Source: Gammaproteobacteria bacterium
Lineage (GTDB): Bacteria; Pseudomonadota; Gammaproteobacteria; Xanthomonadales; Marinicellaceae
Length of the DNA stretch: 64,000 nt
Assembly: GCA_024280395.1 (NCBI GenBank)
Contig: JAJRQG010000109.1
Span: forward strand, 1-64,000
Direction of reading: 5' to 3'
Shown: piece after piece, positions 25,253 to 34,676 of the stretch
Position numbering within the stretch: position 1 is the stretch's first letter
Layout of the letters: the number at the start of each line of letters is the position of its first letter
Notes under the pieces: model-generated
Seen by the model: the letters and a program-made list of their open reading frames with translations, nothing else
The model's database searches: none
Told to the model about the DNA's origin: nothing
Program-made: the position numbers and the translations under genes

Positions 25253-27712
25253 TTAATGGTTTCGTTCATCTTTGTTTTGATGATTAATAGATTTATTGTT
25301 TGGTTCTAATAAGTTCAAAACACTGTGACGTATTCGGCGAGAGAGTAAGCGTTTTGCGCCTAAATAGAAGGTTTTCAAACTATCGGTAAATATGATTTTT
25401 CCAGATTTATCTGTTTCAATAACTTTCTCTGATTTTAAGTTGGCAATAAAGTTTTTAAACAATGATTTGTCAAAAAAATCGGGAGAGTTAAAGCCATAAA
25501 GTAAGTTCAATTTGCTGGCAGTTTTGTGACACAATGTCTCAAGTTGAGGAACGGTTAATTGCTCGCTACCACTTTTACTTAATACAGCTACAACGATAAA
25601 AAACCGTTCATAAGTTTGCATCAAAGCATTGGCTAATACTCGCATCTTACCCGCTTCAATAGTGCCTCCGGGGTAACGTTCTACAGTTCTATTGGCGGTT
25701 TTTAAGACTTCTAATTGTTTGAGTACTTCAATGGTTTTACGGCCATGAGCAATAAACTCTTCGCGGCTCCAATGCAAATACAGCTCATTTTTAACATAGG
25801 GATAAACAACTCCCAATAAACGTAAAATTTCTCTTCGTTGTAATTGTCTTTGGTTCACCAAGCTCATCGCTATGAATGAGCTAACAGCAAACAAATGCAG
25901 GATGTTGTTGCGGTAATAGGTCATCAATATGCCTTGCTCTTTCTTGACCCGAATCACATCTCCTAGCTCATGAGGGACTACCTCTATAAAACCCAGTTTA
26001 ACACCTAAGTCGAATATTTCTTGGCTATCAAGTTTGGTCATTGTAACCTTTGATGAATAAGGTAAGCTGGCCAATAGTTCCTTGTAGAAATTTATTTGTT
26101 GAGAGAGGTTGTCAACACCTGCGGAATGGTTAGGGGTAGACAGCAGGGTTATGGCTAATAGGTTTATGGGGTTAACGTGTGCGGCGGAATTGATGCGTTG
26201 CATTATCTCTTGCCCACAATCGTTGACCAATGATTTGAACCATTCGGGTTTCTTTTTATGGGTGAGGGTGATTTCTCGCCAATTAGGCTTGTACTTATCT
26301 AACATGTCATCGAGCATAATTGGATCAGAAAAATTGACTGTTAAACGTCCGAATTCTTGCTTTAGTAACTTTCTGGCTTTAATCAATCCTCTTAGGCTTT
26401 CACCTTTCTTCGATTTGCCTCCCAACTCATTTTGGTAAGAGTTACCTTCCATCAACTTTTCATAATTGACGTGAGCAGGTTGAAACATCAAGGGTTTGTT
26501 GCGCTCATTCAGGTAGCTTTTGATGGTCATCGCCAACATTCCTGCTTTAGGTTGTAACAATCTGCCTGTTCTGCTACGCGTGCCTTCGATAAAGTATTCA
26601 ATGGATACGCCGTGTGCCAATAAAGCACTTAAATATTCTGAAAAAATGGTGGAATAAAGTGCAGAATTAAAGGATCGACGAATAAAAAAAGCACCACTTC
26701 TTCTTAGAATAGAACCCATGACAGGCATGTTAAGGTTAATACCGGCAGCGATATGTGGTGGCACAACACCTCTTTCATGTAAGGCATAAGACATAATTAA
26801 ATAATCAATATGACTGCGGTGGCATGGTGCATAGACGACTTCGTATTTTTGAGACCTTGTACGAAATTCTTCAAAGTGATTAAACACTACTCCATTATAG
26901 ACTTTGGTCCAAAATTTAGTCAAAACCTTGGCAAACAAGCTCACTATTGAATAAGAATAATCAGATGCAATTTCCTTGATGATTTTTCTGGCTTCTTTTT
27001 CTGATTTTGCTAAAGATATTTTCTTGCGTTTTGCATAATTCTCAATTTCTTGATGAACTTTTGGGCGTTTTAAGATGTTTTTAGCTACGGTTCTGCGATG
27101 AGATAGGTCAGGTCCTACTACCGAAGTTTTAACCCGGTAGAAATGTACTCGCAATACCCTTGATATTTTTTTTGATAATGCTTGTACGGATTCTGAGGCA
27201 TCTAATTCTCGATTCAATAATATAGGTTGGCTAAACCTAAGTAGTGTGTTTTTTCCATGAAACAATATAGAGAAGAACTTTCTTAAACGTCCGCCAATTG
27301 ACCACTGCTCGGAAAATAAAATTTTAAAAATACCAGCATTTTTGTTGGGAGCCATGCCCAGGAACACCGAAACCGGCACCAATTGCACTTTTTCTTTGGG
27401 GTTTTGTTTTAAAAAGGTAAGAATGGTTTTTAGATTTTCTTGGAATACAACATAGTTGGCTTTTCTATTCCAGAACCCCCTTAGTTGTTTGTTGGCCATA
27501 ACGCTGGGTAAATTTGGCCAGTGTTCAGGTAGATTTTTATAGCTCAGTTGATTCATCTCGCACTCGGTTTTTAATACAACCCTAGAGATCAATGAATCTG
27601 TATCGAGTACATAAATTATGGGTTTGTTAAAATCAATGCCGAGCTTTAGCAAGTCATCTGGAATGATTTTTACTTTAACCCGTAAAGACAGTATTTTTGA
27701 GAGAATGCTCAT
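25253..27712 (-). CDS. plsB: Glycerol-3-phosphate acyltransferase PlsB
   Basis: PlsB acylates sn-glycerol-3-phosphate at position 1 with acyl-CoA or acyl-ACP, the first step of phospholipid synthesis, at the inner membrane. At 819 residues it is close to E. coli PlsB. The acyltransferase motifs are present: 'APCHRSHIDYLIMSY' (HxxxxD), 'FFIRRSF' (motif 2), 'YFIEGTRSRTGRLLQPKAGML' (motif 3) and 'FQPAHVNYEKLMEG' (motif 4). The gene is transcribed just after the terminator at 27724-27772, so it needs its own promoter. Its 3' end is 52 bp from the M14 gene on the same strand. Confidence 0.95.
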   Translation of the reverse strand: MSILSKILSLRVKVKIIPDDLLKLGIDFNKPIIYVLDTDSLISRVVLKTECEMNQLSYKNLPEHWPNLPSVMANKQLRGFWNRKANYVVFQENLKTILTFLKQNPKEKVQLVPVSVFLGMAPNKNAGIFKILFSEQWSIGGRLRKFFSILFHGKNTLLRFSQPILLNRELDASESVQALSKKISRVLRVHFYRVKTSVVGPDLSHRRTVAKNILKRPKVHQEIENYAKRKKISLAKSEKEARKIIKEIASDYSYSIVSLFAKVLTKFWTKVYNGVVFNHFEEFRTRSQKYEVVYAPCHRSHIDYLIMSYALHERGVVPPHIAAGINLNMPVMGSILRRSGAFFIRRSFNSALYSTIFSEYLSALLAHGVSIEYFIEGTRSRTGRLLQPKAGMLAMTIKSYLNERNKPLMFQPAHVNYEKLMEGNSYQNELGGKSKKGESLRGLIKARKLLKQEFGRLTVNFSDPIMLDDMLDKYKPNWREITLTHKKKPEWFKSLVNDCGQEIMQRINSAAHVNPINLLAITLLSTPNHSAGVDNLSQQINFYKELLASLPYSSKVTMTKLDSQEIFDLGVKLGFIEVVPHELGDVIRVKKEQGILMTYYRNNILHLFAVSSFIAMSLVNQRQLQRREILRLLGVVYPYVKNELYLHWSREEFIAHGRKTIEVLKQLEVLKTANRTVERYPGGTIEAGKMRVLANALMQTYERFFIVVAVLSKSGSEQLTVPQLETLCHKTASKLNLLYGFNSPDFFDKSLFKNFIANLKSEKVIETDKSGKIIFTDSLKTFYLGAKRLLSRRIRHSVLNLLEPNNKSINHQNKDERNH

Positions 27713-27714
27713 TT

Positions 27715-27772
27715 ATAAAAAAGGGCTAAGTTTTTAAGTTTAATTAAGGTTTAGAAGCTTAAAAACTTAGCC
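27715..27772 (-). terminator. Terminator between the lipoprotein gene and plsB
   Basis: A perfect 15-bp stem (GGCTAAGTTTTTAAG / CTTAAAAACTTAGCC, at 27724-27738 and 27758-27772) with a 19-nt loop; on the minus strand it is followed by CTTTTTT. It ends the transcript of the lipoprotein gene at 27792-28619, just before the plsB start codon. Confidence 0.75.
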
Positions 27773-27791
27773 ATTAATTGTTTTTAAAGAA

Positions 27792-28619
27792 CTACTTATC
27801 AGCAACCCATTTGCCATCTTTCTTAAGCATTTTCACATCTTGGCTGAATGTTTCTCCTAAAAATTTATAAGCCATTTTCATATTGGCACTATCGCCATTA
27901 TCTGAAACATCAGAAACTTCGATTGAACTCAAAACGTCATCCAGTGAAATGCCATAAGCACCCAGAATATTCTTGGCACCACCCATAACAATAGAGGCCT
28001 TGCCCATTGCATCATCAAAAGACATGTTTTGTAAATCATCGAGCGATGTCATATTCAAGCTTTTGGCTGTTTCTACTGCTGCAGTGATGGCCTTTCTTGT
28101 TACTTCTTCACTTAAAATATCATTTTCACTAACAAAATCCATTAAAGCATTGACCGCTTTTGTCGCAGTTTCTTTTTGCTCTGCAGGAATGTCTCCACTG
28201 GCTTGAATAGCAGAAGATGCCATGCCTTTACCCATCATTAACATCATAGGTAATTGTGCGCGCATTTGCTCTAATTGTGGGGTAGCCATTGCCATTAACT
28301 GATCAACAGCACCATCGTTTGTCAACATTCCCATCATTTGTAGGAACTGGGCTTTGTCAGATTCAGAAGGAGAAGATTTAACTTTTTCAAACTCAGTTAC
28401 GGCTCTGTTGTAGTCTTCTTTGCTCATGCTGGCTTGCATCAATGATTTTATGTCGTTTGCTTTTAAGGCTTGAACAACTGCCATCATTGCGCCATCAGGC
28501 GTATTGGTGTCCAATTTCGCAATGGCTTTAGCTGCTGAACCCGAGCCAGAATCACCGCCACAGGCTTGTAGTAATGCCATTAACATTATGACTAAAATTA
28601 ATTGTAGTTGTTTTCTCAT
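27792..28619 (-). CDS. Lipoprotein of unknown function
   Basis: A 275-residue lipoprotein. The signal peptide ends in a good lipobox ('LLQAC', Cys at about 20), followed by a Gly/Ser-rich linker ('GGDSGSGSAAKA'). The mature domain opens 'LDTNTPDGAMMAVVQALKANDIKSLMQASMSKEDYNRAVTEF' and is strongly helical and Met-rich; the C-terminal 'NMKMAYKFLGETFSQDVKMLKKDGKWVADK' resembles DUF4878/NTF2-like lipoproteins, in which a 'DGKWK' strand closes the fold. That resemblance is a suggestion only. Terminated by the hairpin just downstream; it sits between hslU and plsB. Confidence 0.7.
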   Translation of the reverse strand: MRKQLQLILVIMLMALLQACGGDSGSGSAAKAIAKLDTNTPDGAMMAVVQALKANDIKSLMQASMSKEDYNRAVTEFEKVKSSPSESDKAQFLQMMGMLTNDGAVDQLMAMATPQLEQMRAQLPMMLMMGKGMASSAIQASGDIPAEQKETATKAVNALMDFVSENDILSEEVTRKAITAAVETAKSLNMTSLDDLQNMSFDDAMGKASIVMGGAKNILGAYGISLDDVLSSIEVSDVSDNGDSANMKMAYKFLGETFSQDVKMLKKDGKWVADK

Positions 28620-28697
28620 TTTGATTTTCCCATCTTAAATTGTGTAATAGCGTATTATCTCTTAAATCTTAGGTTGAACTCAATAATATTGTTGAAA

Positions 28698-30023
28698 TCA
28701 TAAGATATATCGGGATAAATCTTCATCCTGAGCTAGCTCAGATAAGTTTTCATCAACATGTTTGGCATCGATGGTGTACTTTTCTCCTGATTTATCAGAA
28801 CTGACAAAGGATATTTCATCCAATAATCTTTCTAGTACAGTGTGTAGTCTTCTGGCACCAATGTTTTCGGTTTTTTCATTGACAGCAAATGATACTTCGG
28901 CAATTTTTTGGATGCCGTCTTTGTTAAACTCTAGTTCTACGCCTTCTGTACCCATTAATGCAGTGTATTGTTCAGTTAAAGATGCTTCGGGTTCTACTAA
29001 AATTCTGGCAAAATCATTGGCAGTTAATGCCCGTAATTCGACGCGTATGGGCAATCGGCCCTGTAGTTCAGGGATTAAATCTGAAGGCTTTGCCAAATGA
29101 AAAGCACCTGAGGCGATAAATAACATGTGATCAGTTTTAATCATGCCATAACGGGTATTGACTGTTGAACCTTCTATTAAAGGCAATAAGTCACGTTGTA
29201 CTCCTTCGCGAGAAACTTCGCCGCCAGAGTTTCCTGACTTGGCCACTTTGTCAATTTCGTCAATAAACACTATGCCATTCTGTTCAGCATTATTGATAGC
29301 GGTTTGCCTGATTTCATCTTCATTAACCATCTTGGCGGCCTCTTCTTCTTTGAGAATAGGCAAAGCCTTTTTTATGGTGAATTTTTTCTTGTGTTTCTTT
29401 TTCTTGCCCATGTTTTCAAACATGCCTTGTAATTGGTCGGTCATTTCTTCCATTCCTGGAGGTGCCATAATTTCAACACCGATATTGGCGGTCATATCAA
29501 TTTCTATTTCTTTGTCGTCCAATTGTCCATTACGCAATTTATCTAGAAATTTCTGTCTGGTTGATGTGTTGATAGATTCGACCTCTTCGCCAGGAATAGG
29601 AGAAGGCGCTTTGGGCAACAAATAATCTAGAACCCGTTGTTCTGCGGCACTTTCTGCGCGTGCCTGCACTTTTGTAACGGCTTGTTCGCGGGTCATCTTT
29701 ATCGAGCTTTCGACCAAATCACGAATAATAGAATCAACATCTTTTCCTACATAGCCTACCTCTGTGAATTTTGTGGCTTCAATTTTAATAAACGGTGCAT
29801 CAGCCAATATCGCTAATCTTCTGGCGATTTCAGTTTTCCCCACACCTGTAGGGCCGATCATTAAAATATTTTTTGGCGTGATTTCATTGCGCATGGCTTC
29901 GGGCAATTGCATGCGCCTCCATCGATTTCGCAAGGCAATAGCAACTGCTCTTTTGGCAGCATTTTGTCCTATGATGTGTTTGTCGAGTTCTTGTACAATT
30001 TCTCTTGGTGTCATGTTTGACAT
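28698..30023 (-). CDS. hslU: HslU ATPase subunit of the HslUV protease
   Basis: HslU is the AAA+ unfoldase that feeds substrates to HslV. At 441 residues it matches the E. coli length. Motifs: N-terminal '[16 protein letters not shown]', Walker A '[15 protein letters not shown]', pore motif 'EVGYVGKDV', the inserted I-domain (about residues 110-240, charged, with '[15 protein letters not shown]'), Walker B '[12 protein letters not shown]', '[12 protein letters not shown]' sensor region, and a C-terminal 'LSRYIL' tail that docks into HslV. It starts 3 bp after the hslV stop, with AAGG overlapping the end of hslV. Confidence 0.97.
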   Translation of the reverse strand: MSNMTPREIVQELDKHIIGQNAAKRAVAIALRNRWRRMQLPEAMRNEITPKNILMIGPTGVGKTEIARRLAILADAPFIKIEATKFTEVGYVGKDVDSIIRDLVESSIKMTREQAVTKVQARAESAAEQRVLDYLLPKAPSPIPGEEVESINTSTRQKFLDKLRNGQLDDKEIEIDMTANIGVEIMAPPGMEEMTDQLQGMFENMGKKKKHKKKFTIKKALPILKEEEAAKMVNEDEIRQTAINNAEQNGIVFIDEIDKVAKSGNSGGEVSREGVQRDLLPLIEGSTVNTRYGMIKTDHMLFIASGAFHLAKPSDLIPELQGRLPIRVELRALTANDFARILVEPEASLTEQYTALMGTEGVELEFNKDGIQKIAEVSFAVNEKTENIGARRLHTVLERLLDEISFVSSDKSGEKYTIDAKHVDENLSELAQDEDLSRYIL

Positions 30024-30026
30024 ATT

Positions 30027-30584
30027 TTATCCTTGTTTATTTAATTCTTCTATGGTTTGATTTTTATTGGTATAGATGCAAATATCTGCGGCAATATCCA
30101 ATGATTTTTCTACAATCTCACGTGCGGTTAAATCGGTGTTTCTCATCAAGGCCATGGCAGCAGACTGGGCAAAAGCTCCACCAGAACCAATGGCAATTAA
30201 CCCATGTTCAGGCTCAATCACATCACCGTTTCCAGAAATAATCAAAGAAGTTTCTTTATCAGCAACAGCCAATAGTGCTTCTAAACGACCCAAACTTCTA
30301 TTGGTTCGCCATTCTTTGGCCATTTCTACTGCTGAACGCACCAAATTACCAGAGTGTTTTTCAAGTTTTGCTTCAAATATTTCAAACAAAGTAAAAGCAT
30401 CAGCAGTGGCGCCGGCAAACCCAGCTATTACTTCATTTCGATAAAGTCGCCTAACTTTGCGTGCATTGCTTTTCATGACTGTATTGCCCAAAGTGACTTG
30501 TCCATCACCACCAATGACCACTTGGTCGCCTTTTCTAAATCCAACAATGGTAGTTCCTCTGTATCCATGCATGCTTTGTGACAT
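30027..30584 (-). CDS. hslV: HslV peptidase subunit of the HslUV protease
   Basis: HslV is the proteasome-like threonine peptidase forming two stacked hexamers capped by HslU. At 185 residues it has the usual length. The catalytic threonine follows a short propeptide ('[16 protein letters not shown]'), longer than in E. coli, where Thr follows the initiator Met; homologues with an 'MEQYRG-TTI' start are known. '[26 protein letters not shown]' and '[14 protein letters not shown]' are family signatures. It is the first gene of hslVU and has a heat-shock-like promoter about 30 bp upstream. Confidence 0.97.
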   Translation of the reverse strand: MSQSMHGYRGTTIVGFRKGDQVVIGGDGQVTLGNTVMKSNARKVRRLYRNEVIAGFAGATADAFTLFEIFEAKLEKHSGNLVRSAVEMAKEWRTNRSLGRLEALLAVADKETSLIISGNGDVIEPEHGLIAIGSGGAFAQSAAMALMRNTDLTAREIVEKSLDIAADICIYTNKNQTIEELNKQG

Positions 30585-30615
30585 TGTGTTCTCTTTGTTT
30601 TTGAATTAATGGTTG

Positions 30616-30643
30616 ATTTTGGGTTTGATAATTTATTTTCAAG
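30616..30643 (-). promoter_or_regulatory. Sigma-32-like promoter of hslVU
   Basis: On the minus strand CTTGAAA (-35, 30637-30643) is separated by 13 bp from CCCAAAAT (-10, 30616-30623). This closely follows the heat-shock consensus CTTGAAA-N13-CCCCATnT, with changes only in the -10 box. It stands ~31 bp upstream of the hslV start, where heat-shock control is known in other bacteria. Confidence 0.7.
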
Positions 30644-30711
30644 TTAAATATTGCTAGAAAATAGTGTGGTAATTTGATATAACTCTATTAACTCATACCG
30701 ATACCCATAAC

Positions 30712-33700
30712 TTGTTCAAATTTTTCATCTTGTTTTTTTTGTCCATTTTGCTTTGTCAAAGCCCCTTGGCGGTGGCAAATGAAAACAATTTTCTTTTGAT
30801 TCCAGTAACTACTTATACCACTAGAGATGGTTTGTTGAGTAAGAATATCCAGGACATTGTGCAAGATGAAGAAGGTTTTATTTGGCTGGGTACTCAAGAA
30901 GGCTTAAGCCGTTTTGATTCTTCAAAATTTATAAATTTCACTAAGGATAAATCTGACAATTATTCATTGCCAGATATTTTAGTTGAAGATTTGATTTTAA
31001 TGCCTGATGGACAATTGTGGATGTCAATTTATGAGATAGGTATAACTGTTTTTGATAAATTTACCCACAAATCGAGTAGCATTAAAAATACCCAGTCTAA
31101 TTTGTTCCAGCTGCCCAATAGTAATTTGTTAGGAATTGCAAAAGATAGAAACAATGATATTTGGTTTTCATTGTATGGCAAAGGAATTTATCAATGGCGA
31201 GTTAAAGAGCAGAAGTTTTATAAACATCTGCCATCAGATAAAAATGCATGGTTAACATCAAATGCCACTTTTGAAATCATGGTTGATTCTAAAAATAGAC
31301 TGTGGGTATGCACCATTGATTCTAAAGTTTATTACTATAATATTGATTCAGGGGAATCCAAGGTTTTTGATTTTTCTTCAGACCCCAATGATTCTTTATC
31401 CAGTCCCATTTATGGTTTTACAGAATCAGCCAATGGAGAAATCTACGCCGGGGGATTTTCTGGTGTATTTAAGTACAATGAAAATAACGCGTCTTTTGAT
31501 AACATTGTTTCAAAATCTTTTTTGTCTAGTTATTACGGTGGTCAAAGGACGTCGGTTCGGCGCTTGATGGTTGATTCTAACGATAATCTATGGATAGGAA
31601 CGAACAATTCTCTATTGCTTTACTCCAATAATAGATTAAATAGAATTCAGTTCTATGAGAATGGAGAGATGATTGAAACGCCAAAATTAACTATTCACTC
31701 CATCATTGAAGGATTTGATGGAAATATATGGATTGGCACCGAAGGCATTGGTTTGGTCAAAATTGCCGCAGACTGGAATCGATACAATATATACATTTCC
31801 AAAGACAAAGAGCCCATTGATATTAGGAGTTCATTTCTGTTTGAAGATAAAATTTGGATTGTTCATACTTCTTCTAAAATAGATTTGCTAGAATTGAAAG
31901 ACGAGCAATTACTGCTGAAAACAAGTTTAGATCCAAATTTGAGTGACGACTCTATTCGGATTTACAATATATTTCAAGATAAGCCCAATGTTCTTTGGTT
32001 AAGTTCGGTCAATGGCATCAATAAAGTCAATATTAATACTGGTGAAACCACCATGGTGGCTGATGAACAGAACAAAATGCTGGGCAGTGTGCGTTTGTTT
32101 CATAAGGCCCAAAATGGCCAGTTTTATTTCAACTTTTTTGGACAAAATACCATTGGTTACTTTAATGAGAAACAAATGGTTGCTCAAGTGATAGAAAATA
32201 CTGATGACAACCATTTTAATGGGAATTTAGTCAATCAAATTGTAGAAGGATTGGATGGTAAAATTTGGTTTGTGTCAGATTTTGGGATTGAAAGCTTAGA
32301 TCTAGACAATCACCAATTTGGAGTGGTTTTTAAAATGTCCAATGAGATAACTACTTCTAATGTTTTCTTTGCGAACAATAACAGTGTTTGGATGATTGCA
32401 GATGGTGGCTTGTATCATTTACTTTGGGACGGAAATAAACTTCAATTACTAGAAAATAAATATCAACATATATTGCCTTTGGTTAAATTTGGGAAAATTA
32501 AAAGCCTTGAAGATGGTTTGATGTTAATAACAACCGAAGACCATGGATTGGTGGAGATTAATGTGGATACATTGGCATATAACGTTTATACAAAAGAAAA
32601 CGGTTTGCCATCAGATGTTATTCAAGATGTGATTTTCCCCAATAATATCCCATTGGTCATTACTGAAAGTGGTGCAGCATTGTACAACACAAATTATTTA
32701 CCAGTAACACATGAAAAACCGAGAATAGTTTTTGATGAAATTAAGTTAGGTGAAGAAAAATTATTACCAGAAGTGAATAATTTAATTTTAAATCACGATC
32801 ACGAAGTTTTAAAATTTGATATGGCACTGCTTTCCTATTCTAACTCGTCGTCCTTTGAGTACCAATATATGTTAAAGGGTGCGAATGATGAATGGCTTAG
32901 TACAGGTGATGGAGATAAGTATTCGTTTTTTAATTTAAGCGCGGGGAAATATCAATTTAAAGTCAAAGGACGCAGTAACTACGGCTTGTGGTCAGATGTT
33001 CAAAAGTTTTCGTTTGTTGTGAAGCCAGCGCCATGGAAAACTTGGTGGGCTTATGCCATATATGCTCTGGGTGTTTTTGGTGTTTTCTATTGGCTCTTGT
33101 ATATTTACAAAAGAAAGATTCTATATGAACATGAAATAACCAAACAACAGGCCCAAAAGCACATTGCCAATGCGGCCAGTAAAGCCAAAAGTGACTTTTT
33201 GGCCCGTGTTAGTCATGAAGTGCGTACACCTTTGAATGGGGTTTTGGGTATGGGGGAGCTACTATTAGATACAAAAATGGATGAAGAGCAGCAAATTTAT
33301 GCAGACTCTATCATGGCCTCGGGCAAACATTTGCTGGATATAATCAATGATATATTGGATTTGTCAAAAATTGAAGCTGGAAAAATGGAGCTGGAGAGTG
33401 AGCCTTTTAATTTATTGGAGTTGGTTGATGAAGTAGTGGCAACATTTGCTTCCCAATCAAGACAGAAAGAATTATTATTTACCTGTATCTTTGATTCGAA
33501 ATTAGCGATTAATCGGATAGGTGATGCCATTCGAATCAAACAAATACTGTTTAACTTGTTAAGTAATTCCTTCAAGTTCACCAAACAGGGCCAAATTGTA
33601 TTGCGCGTATATGGTACCAAAAACAATCATGATAGTGTGGTGTTTAAAATCCAAGATACGGGCATTGGCATTGATGAAAAAACCATTGAAGATTTGTTCA

Positions 33701-34629
33701 AGCCTTTTGTTCAAGCAGATTCAGCGATTACAAGAAAGTACGGAGGCACAGGTTTGGGCCTAGCCATTGTTAAGCAATTAACCGAACAGATGCAGGGCAA
33801 CATTCAAGTAAAGGCGGCATTGAACCAGGGCAGTGTTTTTGAAGTTTGTTTGCATTTGGATAGGGATTCAACAGAGCAAGAAAAAATCTTTGATATTCTA
33901 GAATCAAAACAATTTTGTGTTCTGCTACACCAAGAAAGTTTAAAAGTCAGTTTAGTTGAACATTTGCAGAGGTTGGGATGCAGTTTGGTTGATAATATTA
34001 ACAGCTCTACACAATGCTTGTTTATAGATGTTTTAGGAAAAATCACTAAAAAACAACACCAAGCAATAAATAAGGCGATGGCAGAACAAGTGGACATTGT
34101 GTTATTCGGATTTGATTTCAATAAATTCAATGATGCGGTTGTGCTAGAAGAAGCTTCGGTAAGAATAATTACTCCGCCAATCACATACAAGAAAATAGAA
34201 TCCATTTGTAGCGATAGACCCGAAGAAAATATAGTCGAGAATTTGCTTGTTCCTAGAACCTCAAATATACGTTCTTTAAATTTACTGGTGATTGAGGACA
34301 ATAGTATCAATCAACAGGTTAGCATAGAGATGCTTGAAAAAATGGGACATTGGGTAGACATCGTAGACAGTGCAGAAGAAGCATTAATCATGCTAAGCCG
34401 CAGTAAATATGAATTATTGCTAGTCGATTATCATTTGCCGGGAATGGACGGATTGAGCATGTTAAAGGTGTGGGAAAACAAAAACCAAATTCCAGTCATA
34501 GTAGTTACAGCCGATTTAACCGATGATTTGTATTCTCAATGCAGTAAGTTGGGCATTGATAACATTGTTGCAAAGCCTTTTTCACAACATGTATTGTCAG
34601 AGGCTATTGATAAAGCCTTTGATAAATGA
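30712..34629 (+). CDS. Hybrid histidine kinase with periplasmic two-component propeller
   Basis: A 1305-residue sensor. The start is a TTG followed by a signal peptide ('MFKFFILFFLSILLCQSPLAVA'); there is no in-frame ATG before residue 90. Residues ~28-680 are beta-propeller blades with repeated 'D..G.IWLGT..GL..F' motifs (Reg_prop), then a Y_Y_Y domain (~690-770, 'LKGANDEWLSTGDGDKYSFFNLSAGKYQFKVKG'), one membrane helix (~775-797), HisKA with the phospho-accepting His in 'ARVSHEVRTPLNGVLGM' (~832), HATPase with 'GTGLGLAIVKQL' (~1012), a weak receiver-like segment, and a C-terminal receiver with Asp in 'LLLVDYHLPGMDG' (~1238). Proteins of this layout in other bacteria often sense glycans; the ligand here is unknown. 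No separate output regulator adjoins it. Confidence 0.9.
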   Translation: MFKFFILFFLSILLCQSPLAVANENNFLLIPVTTYTTRDGLLSKNIQDIVQDEEGFIWLGTQEGLSRFDSSKFINFTKDKSDNYSLPDILVEDLILMPDGQLWMSIYEIGITVFDKFTHKSSSIKNTQSNLFQLPNSNLLGIAKDRNNDIWFSLYGKGIYQWRVKEQKFYKHLPSDKNAWLTSNATFEIMVDSKNRLWVCTIDSKVYYYNIDSGESKVFDFSSDPNDSLSSPIYGFTESANGEIYAGGFSGVFKYNENNASFDNIVSKSFLSSYYGGQRTSVRRLMVDSNDNLWIGTNNSLLLYSNNRLNRIQFYENGEMIETPKLTIHSIIEGFDGNIWIGTEGIGLVKIAADWNRYNIYISKDKEPIDIRSSFLFEDKIWIVHTSSKIDLLELKDEQLLLKTSLDPNLSDDSIRIYNIFQDKPNVLWLSSVNGINKVNINTGETTMVADEQNKMLGSVRLFHKAQNGQFYFNFFGQNTIGYFNEKQMVAQVIENTDDNHFNGNLVNQIVEGLDGKIWFVSDFGIESLDLDNHQFGVVFKMSNEITTSNVFFANNNSVWMIADGGLYHLLWDGNKLQLLENKYQHILPLVKFGKIKSLEDGLMLITTEDHGLVEINVDTLAYNVYTKENGLPSDVIQDVIFPNNIPLVITESGAALYNTNYLPVTHEKPRIVFDEIKLGEEKLLPEVNNLILNHDHEVLKFDMALLSYSNSSSFEYQYMLKGANDEWLSTGDGDKYSFFNLSAGKYQFKVKGRSNYGLWSDVQKFSFVVKPAPWKTWWAYAIYALGVFGVFYWLLYIYKRKILYEHEITKQQAQKHIANAASKAKSDFLARVSHEVRTPLNGVLGMGELLLDTKMDEEQQIYADSIMASGKHLLDIINDILDLSKIEAGKMELESEPFNLLELVDEVVATFASQSRQKELLFTCIFDSKLAINRIGDAIRIKQILFNLLSNSFKFTKQGQIVLRVYGTKNNHDSVVFKIQDTGIGIDEKTIEDLFKPFVQADSAITRKYGGTGLGLAIVKQLTEQMQGNIQVKAALNQGSVFEVCLHLDRDSTEQEKIFDILESKQFCVLLHQESLKVSLVEHLQRLGCSLVDNINSSTQCLFIDVLGKITKKQHQAINKAMAEQVDIVLFGFDFNKFNDAVVLEEASVRIITPPITYKKIESICSDRPEENIVENLLVPRTSNIRSLNLLVIEDNSINQQVSIEMLEKMGHWVDIVDSAEEALIMLSRSKYELLLVDYHLPGMDGLSMLKVWENKNQIPVIVVTADLTDDLYSQCSKLGIDNIVAKPFSQHVLSEAIDKAFDK

Positions 34630-34676
34630 AGGGTTATTTGTTAACCTAAAACGCATTAACTAAACTTGGAATTTAT

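Noticed and set aside
29158-29625. 155-residue plus-strand ORF
   Set aside because: Antisense shadow of hslU with Ser/Ile-rich composition typical of complementary reading of a real gene.
33804-34310. 168-residue minus-strand ORF
   Set aside because: Antisense shadow of the hybrid kinase; no start context or domain.
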